Shown in pieces: positions 8,039 to 16,129 of a stretch of 64,000 nt of DNA. Both the position numbers and the translations under genes were made by a program. The DNA is from Thalassolituus sp. UBA1087. GTDB taxonomy: Bacteria; Pseudomonadota; Gammaproteobacteria; Pseudomonadales; Oceanobacteraceae. The notes under the pieces were generated by a model. The model made no database searches. It saw only the letters and a list, made by a program, of their open reading frames with translations, and had not been told where the DNA came from. Location: contig DCCG01000046.1 of NCBI GenBank assembly GCA_002314145.1, forward strand, positions 1-64,000. Direction: 5' to 3'. Every line of letters begins with the position of its first letter. The stretch's first letter is position 1.

Positions 8039-8392
8039 TCAGACTCTGGCCTGCAGCGGGAAGTGGTCAAATTCGATATTACTCAGGCCTTCTGCCTGAA
8101 CACGGCGCAGATTATGGTGATTATCTTCCTGCGGTGTGGCGAGTACATCCCGGTAATGTTCACCAAAACAGCGCAGTGTCTGTTCTGTACTCAGTGCCAG
8201 ACGTTCTGCCAGCGCAAAGACCCGGGCTGAGCCCTGGTTCTGATCCGCGCTGTTGCTGACATTGCCGTTGCGGAAAGCGGTGGGGGTAAATTCAAACCAG
8301 GTATCAATAAATGACAGGGTGTCGGCAAAGCGGTGGGTGTCTTGTTCAATGGCCTGTAAAAAATCGGCCTTTGCCTGATTAAAATCGCTCAC
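8039..8392 (-). CDS. HopJ type III effector family protein
   Basis: A 117-residue protein with the family core DTWFEFTPTAFRNG and SADQNQGSARVFALAE, matching the HopJ family. Despite the name, members occur widely in non-pathogenic gammaproteobacteria and short HopJ proteins are not demonstrated effectors. No type III secretion genes are present. It is the first gene of the leftward min operon and its stop lies 1 nt before the minC start. Divergent from dinB. Function unknown. Confidence 0.85.
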   Translation of the reverse strand: MSDFNQAKADFLQAIEQDTHRFADTLSFIDTWFEFTPTAFRNGNVSNSADQNQGSARVFALAERLALSTEQTLRCFGEHYRDVLATPQEDNHHNLRRVQAEGLSNIEFDHFPLQARV

Positions 8393-8469
8393 AACAGTTT
8401 CCTCAGATCACTATAACTCAGTAAAAGTGCGCTAAGGCTACCATTGTGGACAGGATTCTGCCATGTATC

Positions 8470-8498
8470 TTGATTCTTTTTCTGTATGAATATACAGT
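8470..8498 (+). promoter_or_regulatory. dinB promoter overlapped by a LexA box
   Basis: TTGATT (8470-8475), 17 nt, TACAGT (8493-8498) forms a sigma-70 promoter. CTGTATGAATATACAG (8482-8497) inside it fits the LexA consensus CTGT-N8-ACAG, covering the spacer and -10. This places dinB in the SOS regulon and shows that translation must start downstream of this point. Confidence 0.85.
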
Positions 8499-8532
8499 AC
8501 TTTTAACCAGTACAGCACAGGTGATCAGGCCC

Positions 8533-9654
8533 GTGAATCTCAATAATCCGGTGAAGGCTTCCCGCATTGATAATGTCGCAGGTGACGTCAGTCCGTCTGA
8601 CGCAACACTGGTGGCAGAGCAACAGCGCAAAGTTATTCATATTGATTGTGACTGCTTTTTTGCATCGGTTGAGATGCGTGAAAACCCGGCTTTACGCGAT
8701 GTGCCCATCGCCATTGGGGGGGAAGCGGATCGCCGTGGCGTGGTGGCCACCTGTAATTATCCGGCGCGTGCTTTTGGCGTACGCTCCGCCATGGCGACGG
8801 CCCAGGCCCGCAAGCTTTGTCCTCATCTTAAGCTGTTGCCCGGACGTATGGCGCTTTACCGTGATGTGTCGGCGCGCCTGATGGACATCCTGGCCGATTA
8901 TGCGCTGCAGCTGGAACAGGTGTCTGTGGATGAAGCCTATCTGGAAATTGCCCCACAACGGAATGCCACAGCCATTGCTGAAGAAATCCGGCAACGGGTC
9001 AGAGAAGAACTGGGAATCACGGTATCGGCCGGTATCGCGCCGAATAAATTTCTCGCCAAAATTGCATCTGACTGGAATAAACCCGATGGCCAGTGGGTGG
9101 TGCGCCCTGCGCAGGTGGATGAGTTTGTCGCCGCGCTGCCACTGAAAAAAATCCCGGGTATCGGCCCGGCCATGGAAAAAAAACTCACGCTGTATAAATT
9201 GCATACCTGTGCTGACGTCCGTCAGTGGCCGCTGATGGAACTGGTGCGCACCTTCGGACGTACCGGTGCCATGCTGTATGAGCGTGCGCGCGGCATTGAT
9301 CACCGCCTGCTGAACAATGAACGGCTGCGTAAGTCGGTCAGCGTAGAACGCACCTTTGCTCAGGATCTGGCGGGTGAAGCTCATTGCCTGGCGCAGATTC
9401 CGCAGTTGTGGGAACGCTGGCAGGAGCGGGTGGAGCGCAGTGGCTGGCGTACCTCAGCGCTGGCGCCGTTCGTCAAAGTGAAGTTTGCTGATTTCACTCA
9501 GACCACGCTGGCAGACAGTCATGAAGAAGCCACCACAGAGGGATTCAGCCGCTTACTGCAGCTGGCGTTAAAGCGGGAAAATAAAGCCGTGCGCCTGTTG
9601 GGAATCGGTGGCCGGCTGCCGGAAGTGGATCCGAATCAGCTGACGCTGTTCTGA
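8533..9654 (+). CDS. dinB: DNA polymerase IV (Y-family)
   Basis: An error-prone translesion polymerase. Catalytic carboxylates are visible in HIDCDCFFASVEM (first Asp) and SVDEAYLEI (Asp-Glu). VSAGIAPNKFLAKIASD and the HhH region KKIPGIGPAMEKKL are typical, followed by the little-finger domain and the clamp-binding tail NQLTLF at the C terminus. The frame is open from 8446, but that region holds the LexA-controlled promoter, so I choose GTG 8533 with AGGTGATCAGG just upstream; this gives 373 residues against 351 in E. coli. An alternative start is the GTG just before AEQQRKV. Single gene. Confidence 0.95.
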   Translation: MNLNNPVKASRIDNVAGDVSPSDATLVAEQQRKVIHIDCDCFFASVEMRENPALRDVPIAIGGEADRRGVVATCNYPARAFGVRSAMATAQARKLCPHLKLLPGRMALYRDVSARLMDILADYALQLEQVSVDEAYLEIAPQRNATAIAEEIRQRVREELGITVSAGIAPNKFLAKIASDWNKPDGQWVVRPAQVDEFVAALPLKKIPGIGPAMEKKLTLYKLHTCADVRQWPLMELVRTFGRTGAMLYERARGIDHRLLNNERLRKSVSVERTFAQDLAGEAHCLAQIPQLWERWQERVERSGWRTSALAPFVKVKFADFTQTTLADSHEEATTEGFSRLLQLALKRENKAVRLLGIGGRLPEVDPNQLTLF

Positions 9655-9700
9655 GCGCGGGCCGCTTGCCCGGTGGCGTGGCCGGGATAGCCGGCGCGCT

Positions 9701-10282
9701 TCAGAGGACGCCGTTGAACATACCGGCCGGCCAGAGGATCAGTGATGTCTGACTGATCAGCAGACCCAGCGCAGCGCCGACCAGTACATCGGTCGGATAG
9801 TGCATGCCCAGAATTACCCGTGACAAAGCAACCAGAATGGCGAAAGGCACGACCAGCCAGAACAGTGCCGGAACAAACACGCAGAAAAGAACCGCAAAGT
9901 TGACCGCATTCATCGTATGCCCGGAAGGGAAGCTGTACAGATCCAGTGGTGCCGTGTGGGCACTGATGGCATCCCAGGAAATAAACGGGCGCTGACGTAC
10001 CAGGCGATTTTTCAGCTGACTGTATATCAGTACACAGGTGAGGCCGGTCACTGCCATGTGGCCAATGGCTTCTGCCGCCGCAGTGCCCATGAACAGTGGC
10101 AGGCACAGCGCCAGTGTGTACCAGAACACCCCATCACCGAGACGGCTCACCGCCTTAAAGAAAAGACGGACGGATGTATAACGTCCGGTGCCGTTGAGGC
10201 GCTGGCAAAGGTTCAGTTCGAAGCGATCAGCTTTGCTGAACAGCAGAGCGCTTCGTGCTGGCAGCGTTTTGCTCATGTCCAT
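9701..10282 (-). CDS. PAP2 family membrane phosphatase
   Basis: A 193-residue, multi-helix protein with the complete PAP2 signature: KNRLVRQRP (motif 1), SFPSGHTMN (motif 2) and SRVILGMHYPTDVLVG (motif 3, with catalytic His). Family members dephosphorylate lipid phosphates such as undecaprenyl pyrophosphate, PGP or phosphatidate at the membrane. AGAGGA lies 8 nt before the ATG. The first 56 nt overlap the end of the upstream glycosyltransferase gene, so the two are translationally coupled, suggesting a lipid-linked or glycolipid substrate. That last point is inference. Confidence 0.88.
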   Translation of the reverse strand: MDMSKTLPARSALLFSKADRFELNLCQRLNGTGRYTSVRLFFKAVSRLGDGVFWYTLALCLPLFMGTAAAEAIGHMAVTGLTCVLIYSQLKNRLVRQRPFISWDAISAHTAPLDLYSFPSGHTMNAVNFAVLFCVFVPALFWLVVPFAILVALSRVILGMHYPTDVLVGAALGLLISQTSLILWPAGMFNGVL

Positions 10283-11435
10283 GGGTCAGATCCTCTTGCC
10301 GGTCTCCTGCCAGATGGCGGGAGAATTCTTCAACAATGCGCTCCCAGCCAATGGCCAGAGCATGGTTTCGCGCGTTGGTGCGCAGTGTCCGTAACATATT
10401 GGGGCTGTCCGTCAGTGTGGCGGCGCCGTCGATAAACTGTTCGCTGTCGGCAAACGCGGCGAGCATGCCGTTTTCTGCATGACGGATATGTTCATGGCCG
10501 GCGGCGTAATCAAAACTCACCACGGCCAGACCACTGGCCATGGCTTCCGTCACCACATTGCCGAAGGTGTCGGTCAGGCTGGGGAAAAGAAACACATCGC
10601 CGCTGGCATAATGTGCAGCGAGTTCTTCTCCGCGTTTCATGCCACAGCAGATCACTTCCGGCTGCTGCTCGCGGATAGCCGGTAACAGCGGGCCATCGCC
10701 CACCAGCACCAGTCGCACCCGCTCATCGGCAGCGTGCAGGCGGCGATAGGTTTCCAGTGCCAGCTCAAGATTTTTTTCGGCGGCAATGCGGCCGACGTAC
10801 AGCAGTACGACATCATCCGGACGTGTGCCCCATTGCTCGCGCAGAGCATCACTGCGTTTGCGCGGAGAAAAGAGCGCGCTGTCCACCCCGCGGGAAAATA
10901 CATGCACGTTATGAAAGCCGTGGCCGCTGAGCTGATTACGCTGAATACCGGTGGGCACCAGAGTGGCCGCGGTACGGTTGTGGAAATGGCGCAGATAACG
11001 GTACGCCAGACCTTCCAGCCAGCCCAGCCGGTAGTGTTCTATGTACTGATGAAAATTGGTGTGAAAACCACTGATGGTGCGGATGCCGGCTTTGCGGGCG
11101 GCACGCACCGCGGCCCAGCCCATGGGGCCCTCGGTGGCAACATAGATGGCCTGAGGAGCGAACGCTTTTAATGCTTTGGTGATGCGGTCGGACACCGGCA
11201 GACCAAAGCGCAGGCTGTCGTAGCCCGGGATGGGCAGCCCCGGCAGGCGCAGAAGATCGTCGGCCTGGCCGTTATCGGTATCGCCTTTCCCCTGATGAGG
11301 GCGGATAAGCTGTACCTTAACACCACCGGCCCGCAGGCCATTCACCAGGTGTCCCAGCGTATTGGCAACGCCGTTAATTTCCGGGGCAAAGGTTTCTGTC
11401 ACTATGGTGACCCGCTTAAGGGCGGACTGACTCAT
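10227..11435 (-). CDS. GT4-family glycosyltransferase
   Basis: A 402-residue GT-B fold enzyme. The N-terminal acceptor domain begins RVTIVTETFAPEINGVANTL, resembling MgtA/SQD2-type enzymes that glycosylate diacylglycerol or phosphatidylinositol. The C-terminal nucleotide-sugar domain has LLYVGRIAAEKNLELAL, LVLVGDGPLLP and FLFPSLTDTFGNVVTEAMAS with the EX7E-like pair. It overlaps the PAP2 gene by 56 nt. A clear paralogue lies at 22371-23561. Donor and acceptor are unknown; a membrane glycolipid is a reasonable guess from the family. Confidence 0.88.
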   Translation of the reverse strand: MSQSALKRVTIVTETFAPEINGVANTLGHLVNGLRAGGVKVQLIRPHQGKGDTDNGQADDLLRLPGLPIPGYDSLRFGLPVSDRITKALKAFAPQAIYVATEGPMGWAAVRAARKAGIRTISGFHTNFHQYIEHYRLGWLEGLAYRYLRHFHNRTAATLVPTGIQRNQLSGHGFHNVHVFSRGVDSALFSPRKRSDALREQWGTRPDDVVLLYVGRIAAEKNLELALETYRRLHAADERVRLVLVGDGPLLPAIREQQPEVICCGMKRGEELAAHYASGDVFLFPSLTDTFGNVVTEAMASGLAVVSFDYAAGHEHIRHAENGMLAAFADSEQFIDGAATLTDSPNMLRTLRTNARNHALAIGWERIVEEFSRHLAGDRQEDLTHGHEQNAASTKRSAVQQS

Positions 11436-11575
11436 AAAGCATCACTGGTTAACTGTCTGAGTGATACTTTGCGCATGCTATGTGACAGTTATCTTGCAGC
11501 GCCGTGACAGTCTGGTGAAGTCAGACCAATATCAGCAAAAAGCGTGGGAAAGCCTGTGGCCCGCGGGCCACAGGG

Positions 11576-12604
11576 TCAGCGATTGCGTTCTTCGCGATAG
11601 TAAGAGGGGGCGTGCTGGGTCCAGCGGCGGAAGGCTTTGCGGAAATTAGACGGGTCCGAATAGCCCACCAGAGCAGCCAGTTCTTCAATCGGTAAATTGG
11701 AATTGCGCAGGTACTCGATGGCCATCTCTTTACGGACTTCATCGAGGATTTTCTGATACGAGGTGCCGACGTCCTGCAGGCTGCGGCTCAGTGTGCGCGT
11801 CGATGTGGCCAGTTGACTGGCGACCACATCCACCGGCGGAAAGCTACCCGGATGACTCAGCAGTATGCGGCGTACCTTGGCAACCACGCCTTCTTTCGGC
11901 CCCATGCGGGCCAGAATATCGGCGCACTGAGCTTCTGCCATCGCAGCTGTTGCTGTGTCGGCCATGGCTACCGGGGTATCCAGCAGACTGGTGTCCAGGA
12001 TGATTTCCGTGCGCGGCTGATCAAACAGGACCGGGCAACCGGTGAGTTCTGTGTAAGCGTCGCAATAGTCCGGACGCGGTTGATTGAGATGCACTTCTTT
12101 CGGCGTCAGAGGCTGGCCTGACAGAAAGCGGGCCAGTGATACAAAAATACCGATAAAGACATCGCACAGCATGCGGTACATGGGTTCATAGGGAATGTGG
12201 GATGTCAGCCGGATGGCCGTGGTGTCGCGCTGTTCAACCATTTCAAAGGTAAACGCCGGATCGACCAGACTGTGGTATTTAAGGCCCAGGCGTACGGCGC
12301 TGCGCAGATCCGCACAGCTGAGTATGGCGTAGCCCAACATGCCCAGCTGGTTGATATTGATGGACGTACCAAGATCCAGCCCCAGCTTGCTGTCGGGGTA
12401 ATGGCGGATCAGATTTTCTGTCAGTCCGATCATTTGTTGATAAGTAAGACGTGCGGATGGGTCCGACAGTTGTGTTTCTGTCAGTCCTGTACCCTGTAAC
12501 AGGGCGTCAGCACTTATTCCCCTTTGCCCGCCAACCCGGATCATTGTCGCCGGGATATTCACCGGAACCAGTGGTTCGGTCAGACTCCATGTTCCTCGGA
12601 TCAT
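11576..12604 (-). CDS. AraC family transcriptional regulator (OruR/ArgR-like architecture)
   Basis: A 342-residue regulator. Residues about 25-210 form the arabinose-binding-like sensor domain found in OruR-type regulators (GISADALLQGTGLT, LDLGTSININQLGMLGYAIL). Residues about 235-340 form the double helix-turn-helix AraC DNA-binding domain (VVASQLATSTRTLSRSLQDV and LPIEELAALVGYSDPSNF...AFRRWTQHAPSYY). The effector is unknown. No obvious target gene is adjacent; the neighbouring GT/PAP2 pair is co-directional but more than 130 nt away. Confidence 0.9.
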   Translation of the reverse strand: MIRGTWSLTEPLVPVNIPATMIRVGGQRGISADALLQGTGLTETQLSDPSARLTYQQMIGLTENLIRHYPDSKLGLDLGTSININQLGMLGYAILSCADLRSAVRLGLKYHSLVDPAFTFEMVEQRDTTAIRLTSHIPYEPMYRMLCDVFIGIFVSLARFLSGQPLTPKEVHLNQPRPDYCDAYTELTGCPVLFDQPRTEIILDTSLLDTPVAMADTATAAMAEAQCADILARMGPKEGVVAKVRRILLSHPGSFPPVDVVASQLATSTRTLSRSLQDVGTSYQKILDEVRKEMAIEYLRNSNLPIEELAALVGYSDPSNFRKAFRRWTQHAPSYYREERNR

Positions 12605-12793
12605 CTGAGTACCGTTATTGTTATGTTATGAAATTTGCTTACCTTTATGCAGGCTTCTGTGGCCTGTTGGCAGCGTATCCTGAATACAGAATGACAGGCT
12701 TGTTTGTTAAATCAAGTGTGAACTGGTCAATTTGAGACAAGTGGTCAGGAATCATGGCGTAATGGATCGGGTGAGATAGCGCCGCCAGCGCAC

Positions 12794-13663
12794 TTAATGA
12801 TTGCGGAAAGGAAAGTGGTGGCGTCCCAGCCAGCGGCCGAATTCAAGCACATGCTGGCCGGAGCGTTTATTCAGCAGGTTCAGGAATATCTGGTTCAGCT
12901 TGCGGTTATTTTTGCGCGCGATCAGAAACGCCAGATCACTGCGCCGCCATTCAAAATCGGCAATGACGGCCGGTAATTCGGCGCGCTGCAGTAACTCATG
13001 AATAGCAGTCGCGCTGTCACGGGTCATCAGTAACACCCAGAACTCACTGTGGATACGGTCAAGCACCTTGTTGTTAATGCTTTCAACGTTAATCAGGGCA
13101 TTAATATTGGCATCACGCTGTTTGTCATGGGCGTACAGAATCAGACCGGCGAACGCAGCTGAATCGCCTTTGTTGATCCAATAATAACGCCCGTCCCATT
13201 CGCGGTAGACCATGCGGTGAGGCTTATCGGCAGCGGGAAAAGCCTCATGCAGCAGGCGGTCAAAATCCTCTGCGGTATCATGGGGGACGTCTTTGCCTAC
13301 GTGCTCTGCCCAACTGTAGAGATTGGGCCAGTCCTCGTCATGAGCACTGTTTTCCACGCCATCAATGGCACTGACGGATAATGTGCGGTTGAATTCCCGC
13401 TCGGTGATGAGTTTTTCCAGAAAGCCACACAGGGGTTTCCATTCTTCTCCCTGACCGGCCAGTGATTGTTGGGCGGCGCTGGCAACGGCATGCAGGCTCA
13501 GCCAGCGGTGGCTGAGGTAACTGTGTGGATTCAGTATGCCGATATTGCCAAGATGGGCTTCTTTTGCCGCCTGAGCGGCATACCAGGCGGGAAACATTTT
13601 CTGAATCAATCCGTTCAGGAAGGTTTCCAGGTCCATATTGGAAGGGCTGTTTCTGTTGCTCAT
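12794..13663 (-). CDS. hypothetical protein
   Basis: A 289-residue soluble protein that I do not recognise. No signal peptide, membrane helix or nucleotide-binding motif is visible. It is rich in Trp, His and charged residues (EFWVLLMTRDSATAIHELLQ, DFEWRRSDLAFLIARKNNRK), with a His-Phe-rich end (GRHHFPFRNH). It is divergent from the 122-residue gene that follows, with about 105 nt between the starts. The unbroken frame and normal composition support a real gene; the function cannot be inferred. Confidence 0.65.
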   Translation of the reverse strand: MSNRNSPSNMDLETFLNGLIQKMFPAWYAAQAAKEAHLGNIGILNPHSYLSHRWLSLHAVASAAQQSLAGQGEEWKPLCGFLEKLITEREFNRTLSVSAIDGVENSAHDEDWPNLYSWAEHVGKDVPHDTAEDFDRLLHEAFPAADKPHRMVYREWDGRYYWINKGDSAAFAGLILYAHDKQRDANINALINVESINNKVLDRIHSEFWVLLMTRDSATAIHELLQRAELPAVIADFEWRRSDLAFLIARKNNRKLNQIFLNLLNKRSGQHVLEFGRWLGRHHFPFRNH

Positions 13664-13769
13664 AGGTAGTTGCCGGGCAAATTATCGACTCAGGTCTATG
13701 CTTCTTTTAAGTAAAGCAGCTCCGCGCAGAATCGCACTGAGATGTTTATTAATATTCTGGAGGTTAGCG

Positions 13770-14138
13770 ATGACGGATAAACAGATTCCTTCGCCGCTGG
13801 AGGTGCTGGCACGCATCGATCAGGCGCTGGAAAACTCCGGGCTCAAAACGGTGAAAACGGAGCGTGAGCCTCTGCCTCTGTTCCGTCAGCTGCTCAGTGA
13901 ATGGCAGCTTGATCATGGTGCCGGTGACGTTGACTGGACTGGAGATCTGTCTGCTTTGCTGACACTGAACACCTTGTCTGAACTCCGTCATACCGTACGG
14001 CGCTGTTATCAGGAAGCCTGTCAGCTGAGCCGCGCCCACGGCCGCCTGACGCAATGGAATCAGAAGGAACTGGAAAAAGAATACGATGCCATTGTGCAAC
14101 ATATTGATCAGTATCGTCTCAGTCAGTCCGGTACCTGA
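13770..14138 (+). CDS. hypothetical protein
   Basis: A 122-residue soluble, probably all-helical protein of unknown family. I start it at the ATG with a strong GGAGG 8 nt upstream; the same frame is open 132 nt further 5', but that part overlaps the divergent gene and lacks a ribosome site. The C-terminal half reads as a charged helix (NQKELEKEYDAIVQHIDQYR). It lies 90 nt before a flavodoxin gene on the same strand. Confidence 0.65.
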   Translation: MTDKQIPSPLEVLARIDQALENSGLKTVKTEREPLPLFRQLLSEWQLDHGAGDVDWTGDLSALLTLNTLSELRHTVRRCYQEACQLSRAHGRLTQWNQKELEKEYDAIVQHIDQYRLSQSGT

Positions 14139-14228
14139 GGCTCTGCCATCAGCGTTGTGAAGGCCAGTGGCTGAGGTTACACCTGGTTGGTCTCTCCGTA
14201 TAATGGCCGCTTTTTTGCGGAGTCGTGT

Positions 14229-14687
14229 ATGTCGGTCGTATATCTTGCTGTAGGCAGTGTCAGTGGTACCGCCATTGCTGTCGGACAGGCGGTGAAAGCG
14301 CAGTTAGAAGCGTGGGGGCATACTGTGGTTCAGGATGAGACGCCGGACGTTGAAGGACTGAACGCCAGCGGCTGTGACGCTGTGCTGATTTGCACAGCCA
14401 CCACCGGACAGGGTGATATACCGGCCAACATCATACCTTTTTACGTTGATCTGGAAGCCCGCTTCCCACTACAGAATGGCCGTCCTTTCGGCATTATCAG
14501 TCTTGGAGACAGCTCTTATGACACCACCTTTTGTCAGGCCGGTGCCTTGTTTGAAGAGCGTTTTCTGGAACTGCAGGGCAGTCAGCCTGTGGCGCGGCTG
14601 ACCATTAATGCCATGGAAACCATTACCCCGGATGAAGACGCATTATTCTGGCTTCAGGCGTGGCAGGCCGCGGCTCTGAAAGGATAA
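14229..14687 (+). CDS. flavodoxin family protein (MioC-like)
   Basis: A 152-residue FMN-binding protein. The phosphate-binding loop is modified at the N terminus (YLAVGSVSGTAIAVGQA). Later, LICTATTGQGDIPANI and SLGDSSYDTTFCQAG are typical of the flavin-ring loops of MioC/flavodoxins. GGAG lies 7 nt before the chosen ATG, which also gives the expected N terminus. Likely a small cytosolic electron carrier; the redox partner is unknown. In E. coli mioC sits next to oriC, which is not the case here. Confidence 0.85.
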   Translation: MSVVYLAVGSVSGTAIAVGQAVKAQLEAWGHTVVQDETPDVEGLNASGCDAVLICTATTGQGDIPANIIPFYVDLEARFPLQNGRPFGIISLGDSSYDTTFCQAGALFEERFLELQGSQPVARLTINAMETITPDEDALFWLQAWQAAALKG

Positions 14688-14702
14688 GCCTGGCGCTGCC
14701 CG

Positions 14703-15155
14703 TTATTGCGGAATGCGTGCCGAGGCGATGTTATGCATCAGCGTATTCAGGCGGATGATCTGCTGGCGCTCGGAATAAGCGGTGCCTCTTTCACTGAACT
14801 GATTACGGGCATCGTCCAGAATTGCCACGGCATCCAGCGTTTCATCGTCGCCCAGCTCTGTGCGGGCAGTGTTGATCAGTGAGAAGGCATTGAGATCGGT
14901 GGCTGTTACCAGCCCATACTGTTGTAACTGCGTCTGCAGTGACGAGGTCTGCTCAGAGGTCAGCGCATGAACATCAAAATCCGTGGCCACGGCACTGACC
15001 AGCAAAGCCCGTTGTGACGGAGCGTACAGCCCCGTGGTTTCAGCAGACTCAGAGTCTGCCAGCGGCGTCGCCGATGCCGGTGCTGCCTGCTGTGCACTGG
15101 TGTCGTTATTGGCCGCAGGCTGATGTTGCAGATAGTTGGTCAGGGCGCTGAGCAT
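14703..15155 (-). CDS. hypothetical protein
   Basis: A 150-residue protein, unrecognised. The N-terminal third is a low-complexity Ala/Ser/Gln/Thr segment, and the C-terminal two thirds look helical (LTSEQTSSLQTQLQQYGLV, LDAVAILDDARNQFSER). No signal peptide or membrane segment. GAGGAG precedes the ATG by about 9 nt. Lies 53 nt downstream of the 233-residue exported protein gene on the same strand, so the two may be co-transcribed. Confidence 0.6.
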   Translation of the reverse strand: MLSALTNYLQHQPAANNDTSAQQAAPASATPLADSESAETTGLYAPSQRALLVSAVATDFDVHALTSEQTSSLQTQLQQYGLVTATDLNAFSLINTARTELGDDETLDAVAILDDARNQFSERGTAYSERQQIIRLNTLMHNIASARIPQ

Positions 15156-15207
15156 AGTCCGGTTCTCCTCTCTGAAGGGGACTATGCAGTGCCTGTGCCA
15201 GAGCCGT

Positions 15208-15909
15208 TCAGAAGCGGTATTGTGCGCTCAGATAGGGCCCGAAAGCGGCAACTTCCCAGTGGGGAGCGTCAGACTTTGCCGCCGCCTGCTGATAATTGCC
15301 GCTGCGGTATGCCTGTTCAGCCTCAATCATGGTTTGCGGGGCGGTATAGATTTTGACTTCCGACGCCACCACGCCAGAGAGAAACGTCATCCAGCCGTCG
15401 TCCGGGCGTTTATCGTCATAGGCAACCGCCAGCCCGGCGAGTCCGTTGACCAGTGCGGACAGGGCATGACTGGTAAAGCTCTGCTCATAACGTTCACGTG
15501 CGGCGGCGGCGGCCAGCCAGCTTTCCGCCTGGCGGAGTTTGGCGCTTTGCTGGGCGGGCGTCTGCTGTGGCATTGACTCCAGGGCACCGGCATATTCATG
15601 CGTGCGCATCGGGTTCATCAGCATGTCGGCGGCGCCTAAGAAGCTGGTGGTGAATCCCACCACCCGGTCGTACTTGTTGTGTTCTCCTTCCGTCTGGCTG
15701 TAAGCGATGCCATTGACAGCCGTCACAGCACTGAAAAGCCCCAGCCAGCCATATTGCCAGCTCCGGGAATGTTGTTCCGTCAGGTCAAGGCTGTTTTGAA
15801 TAAAACTAATCCGAATGTCTGAGTCACTGGTTTCGGCCATGGCCGGCAGAGCCATGGCAGTACAAAAAATGACGGCGACCGCCCGTCGGCATGCAGTGGA
15901 AAAGCGCAT
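15208..15909 (-). CDS. exported hypothetical protein
   Basis: A 233-residue protein with a Sec signal peptide: basic start (MRFSTACRRA), hydrophobic core, and probable cleavage after LPAMAE. The mature part has two further apolar stretches (YGWLGLFSAVTAVNGIAY and LSALVNGLAGLAVAY) and ends in GPYLSAQYRF. The terminal Tyr-Arg-Phe is compatible with an outer-membrane or periplasmic location, but no barrel is evident. Family not recognised. It is divergent from the tetR gene, with a perfect palindrome in the shared upstream region, so TetR control is plausible. Confidence 0.65.
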   Translation of the reverse strand: MRFSTACRRAVAVIFCTAMALPAMAETSDSDIRISFIQNSLDLTEQHSRSWQYGWLGLFSAVTAVNGIAYSQTEGEHNKYDRVVGFTTSFLGAADMLMNPMRTHEYAGALESMPQQTPAQQSAKLRQAESWLAAAAARERYEQSFTSHALSALVNGLAGLAVAYDDKRPDDGWMTFLSGVVASEVKIYTAPQTMIEAEQAYRSGNYQQAAAKSDAPHWEVAAFGPYLSAQYRF

Positions 15910-15974
15910 AATTTGGACCTTTTTTAGTGTTTTTCAGTTTATTTTTATTATTATCAGCAAGTGGTGGATAATTC

Positions 15975-15990
15975 TTGTACTAAAGTACAA
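15975..15990. promoter_or_regulatory. palindrome, candidate TetR operator
   Basis: TTGTACT-AA-AGTACAA is a perfect 7-bp inverted repeat with a 2-bp centre in the 220-bp gap between the exported hypothetical gene (leftward) and the tetR gene (rightward). Size and symmetry suit a TetR-family dimer. It lies 65 bp before the leftward start codon and 139 bp before the rightward one. Confidence 0.55.
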
Positions 15991-16129
15991 TTTTTGGCGG
16001 CTAAATGCACCTTCAGGTTGGTTTTTTTGTGAGCGGTGCCTATCTTGGCTGAATTGCCCATGTAAACCTGTCGCCAAATGCGCATAATGATTTTATCAAA
16101 GCAGTTACCAGCACGTGCAGGAGTAGAAA

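Noticed and set aside
8039..8392. Evidence of a type III secretion locus from the HopJ name
   Set aside because: The family is widespread in non-pathogens, no secretion genes are present, and the gene is embedded in the min operon.
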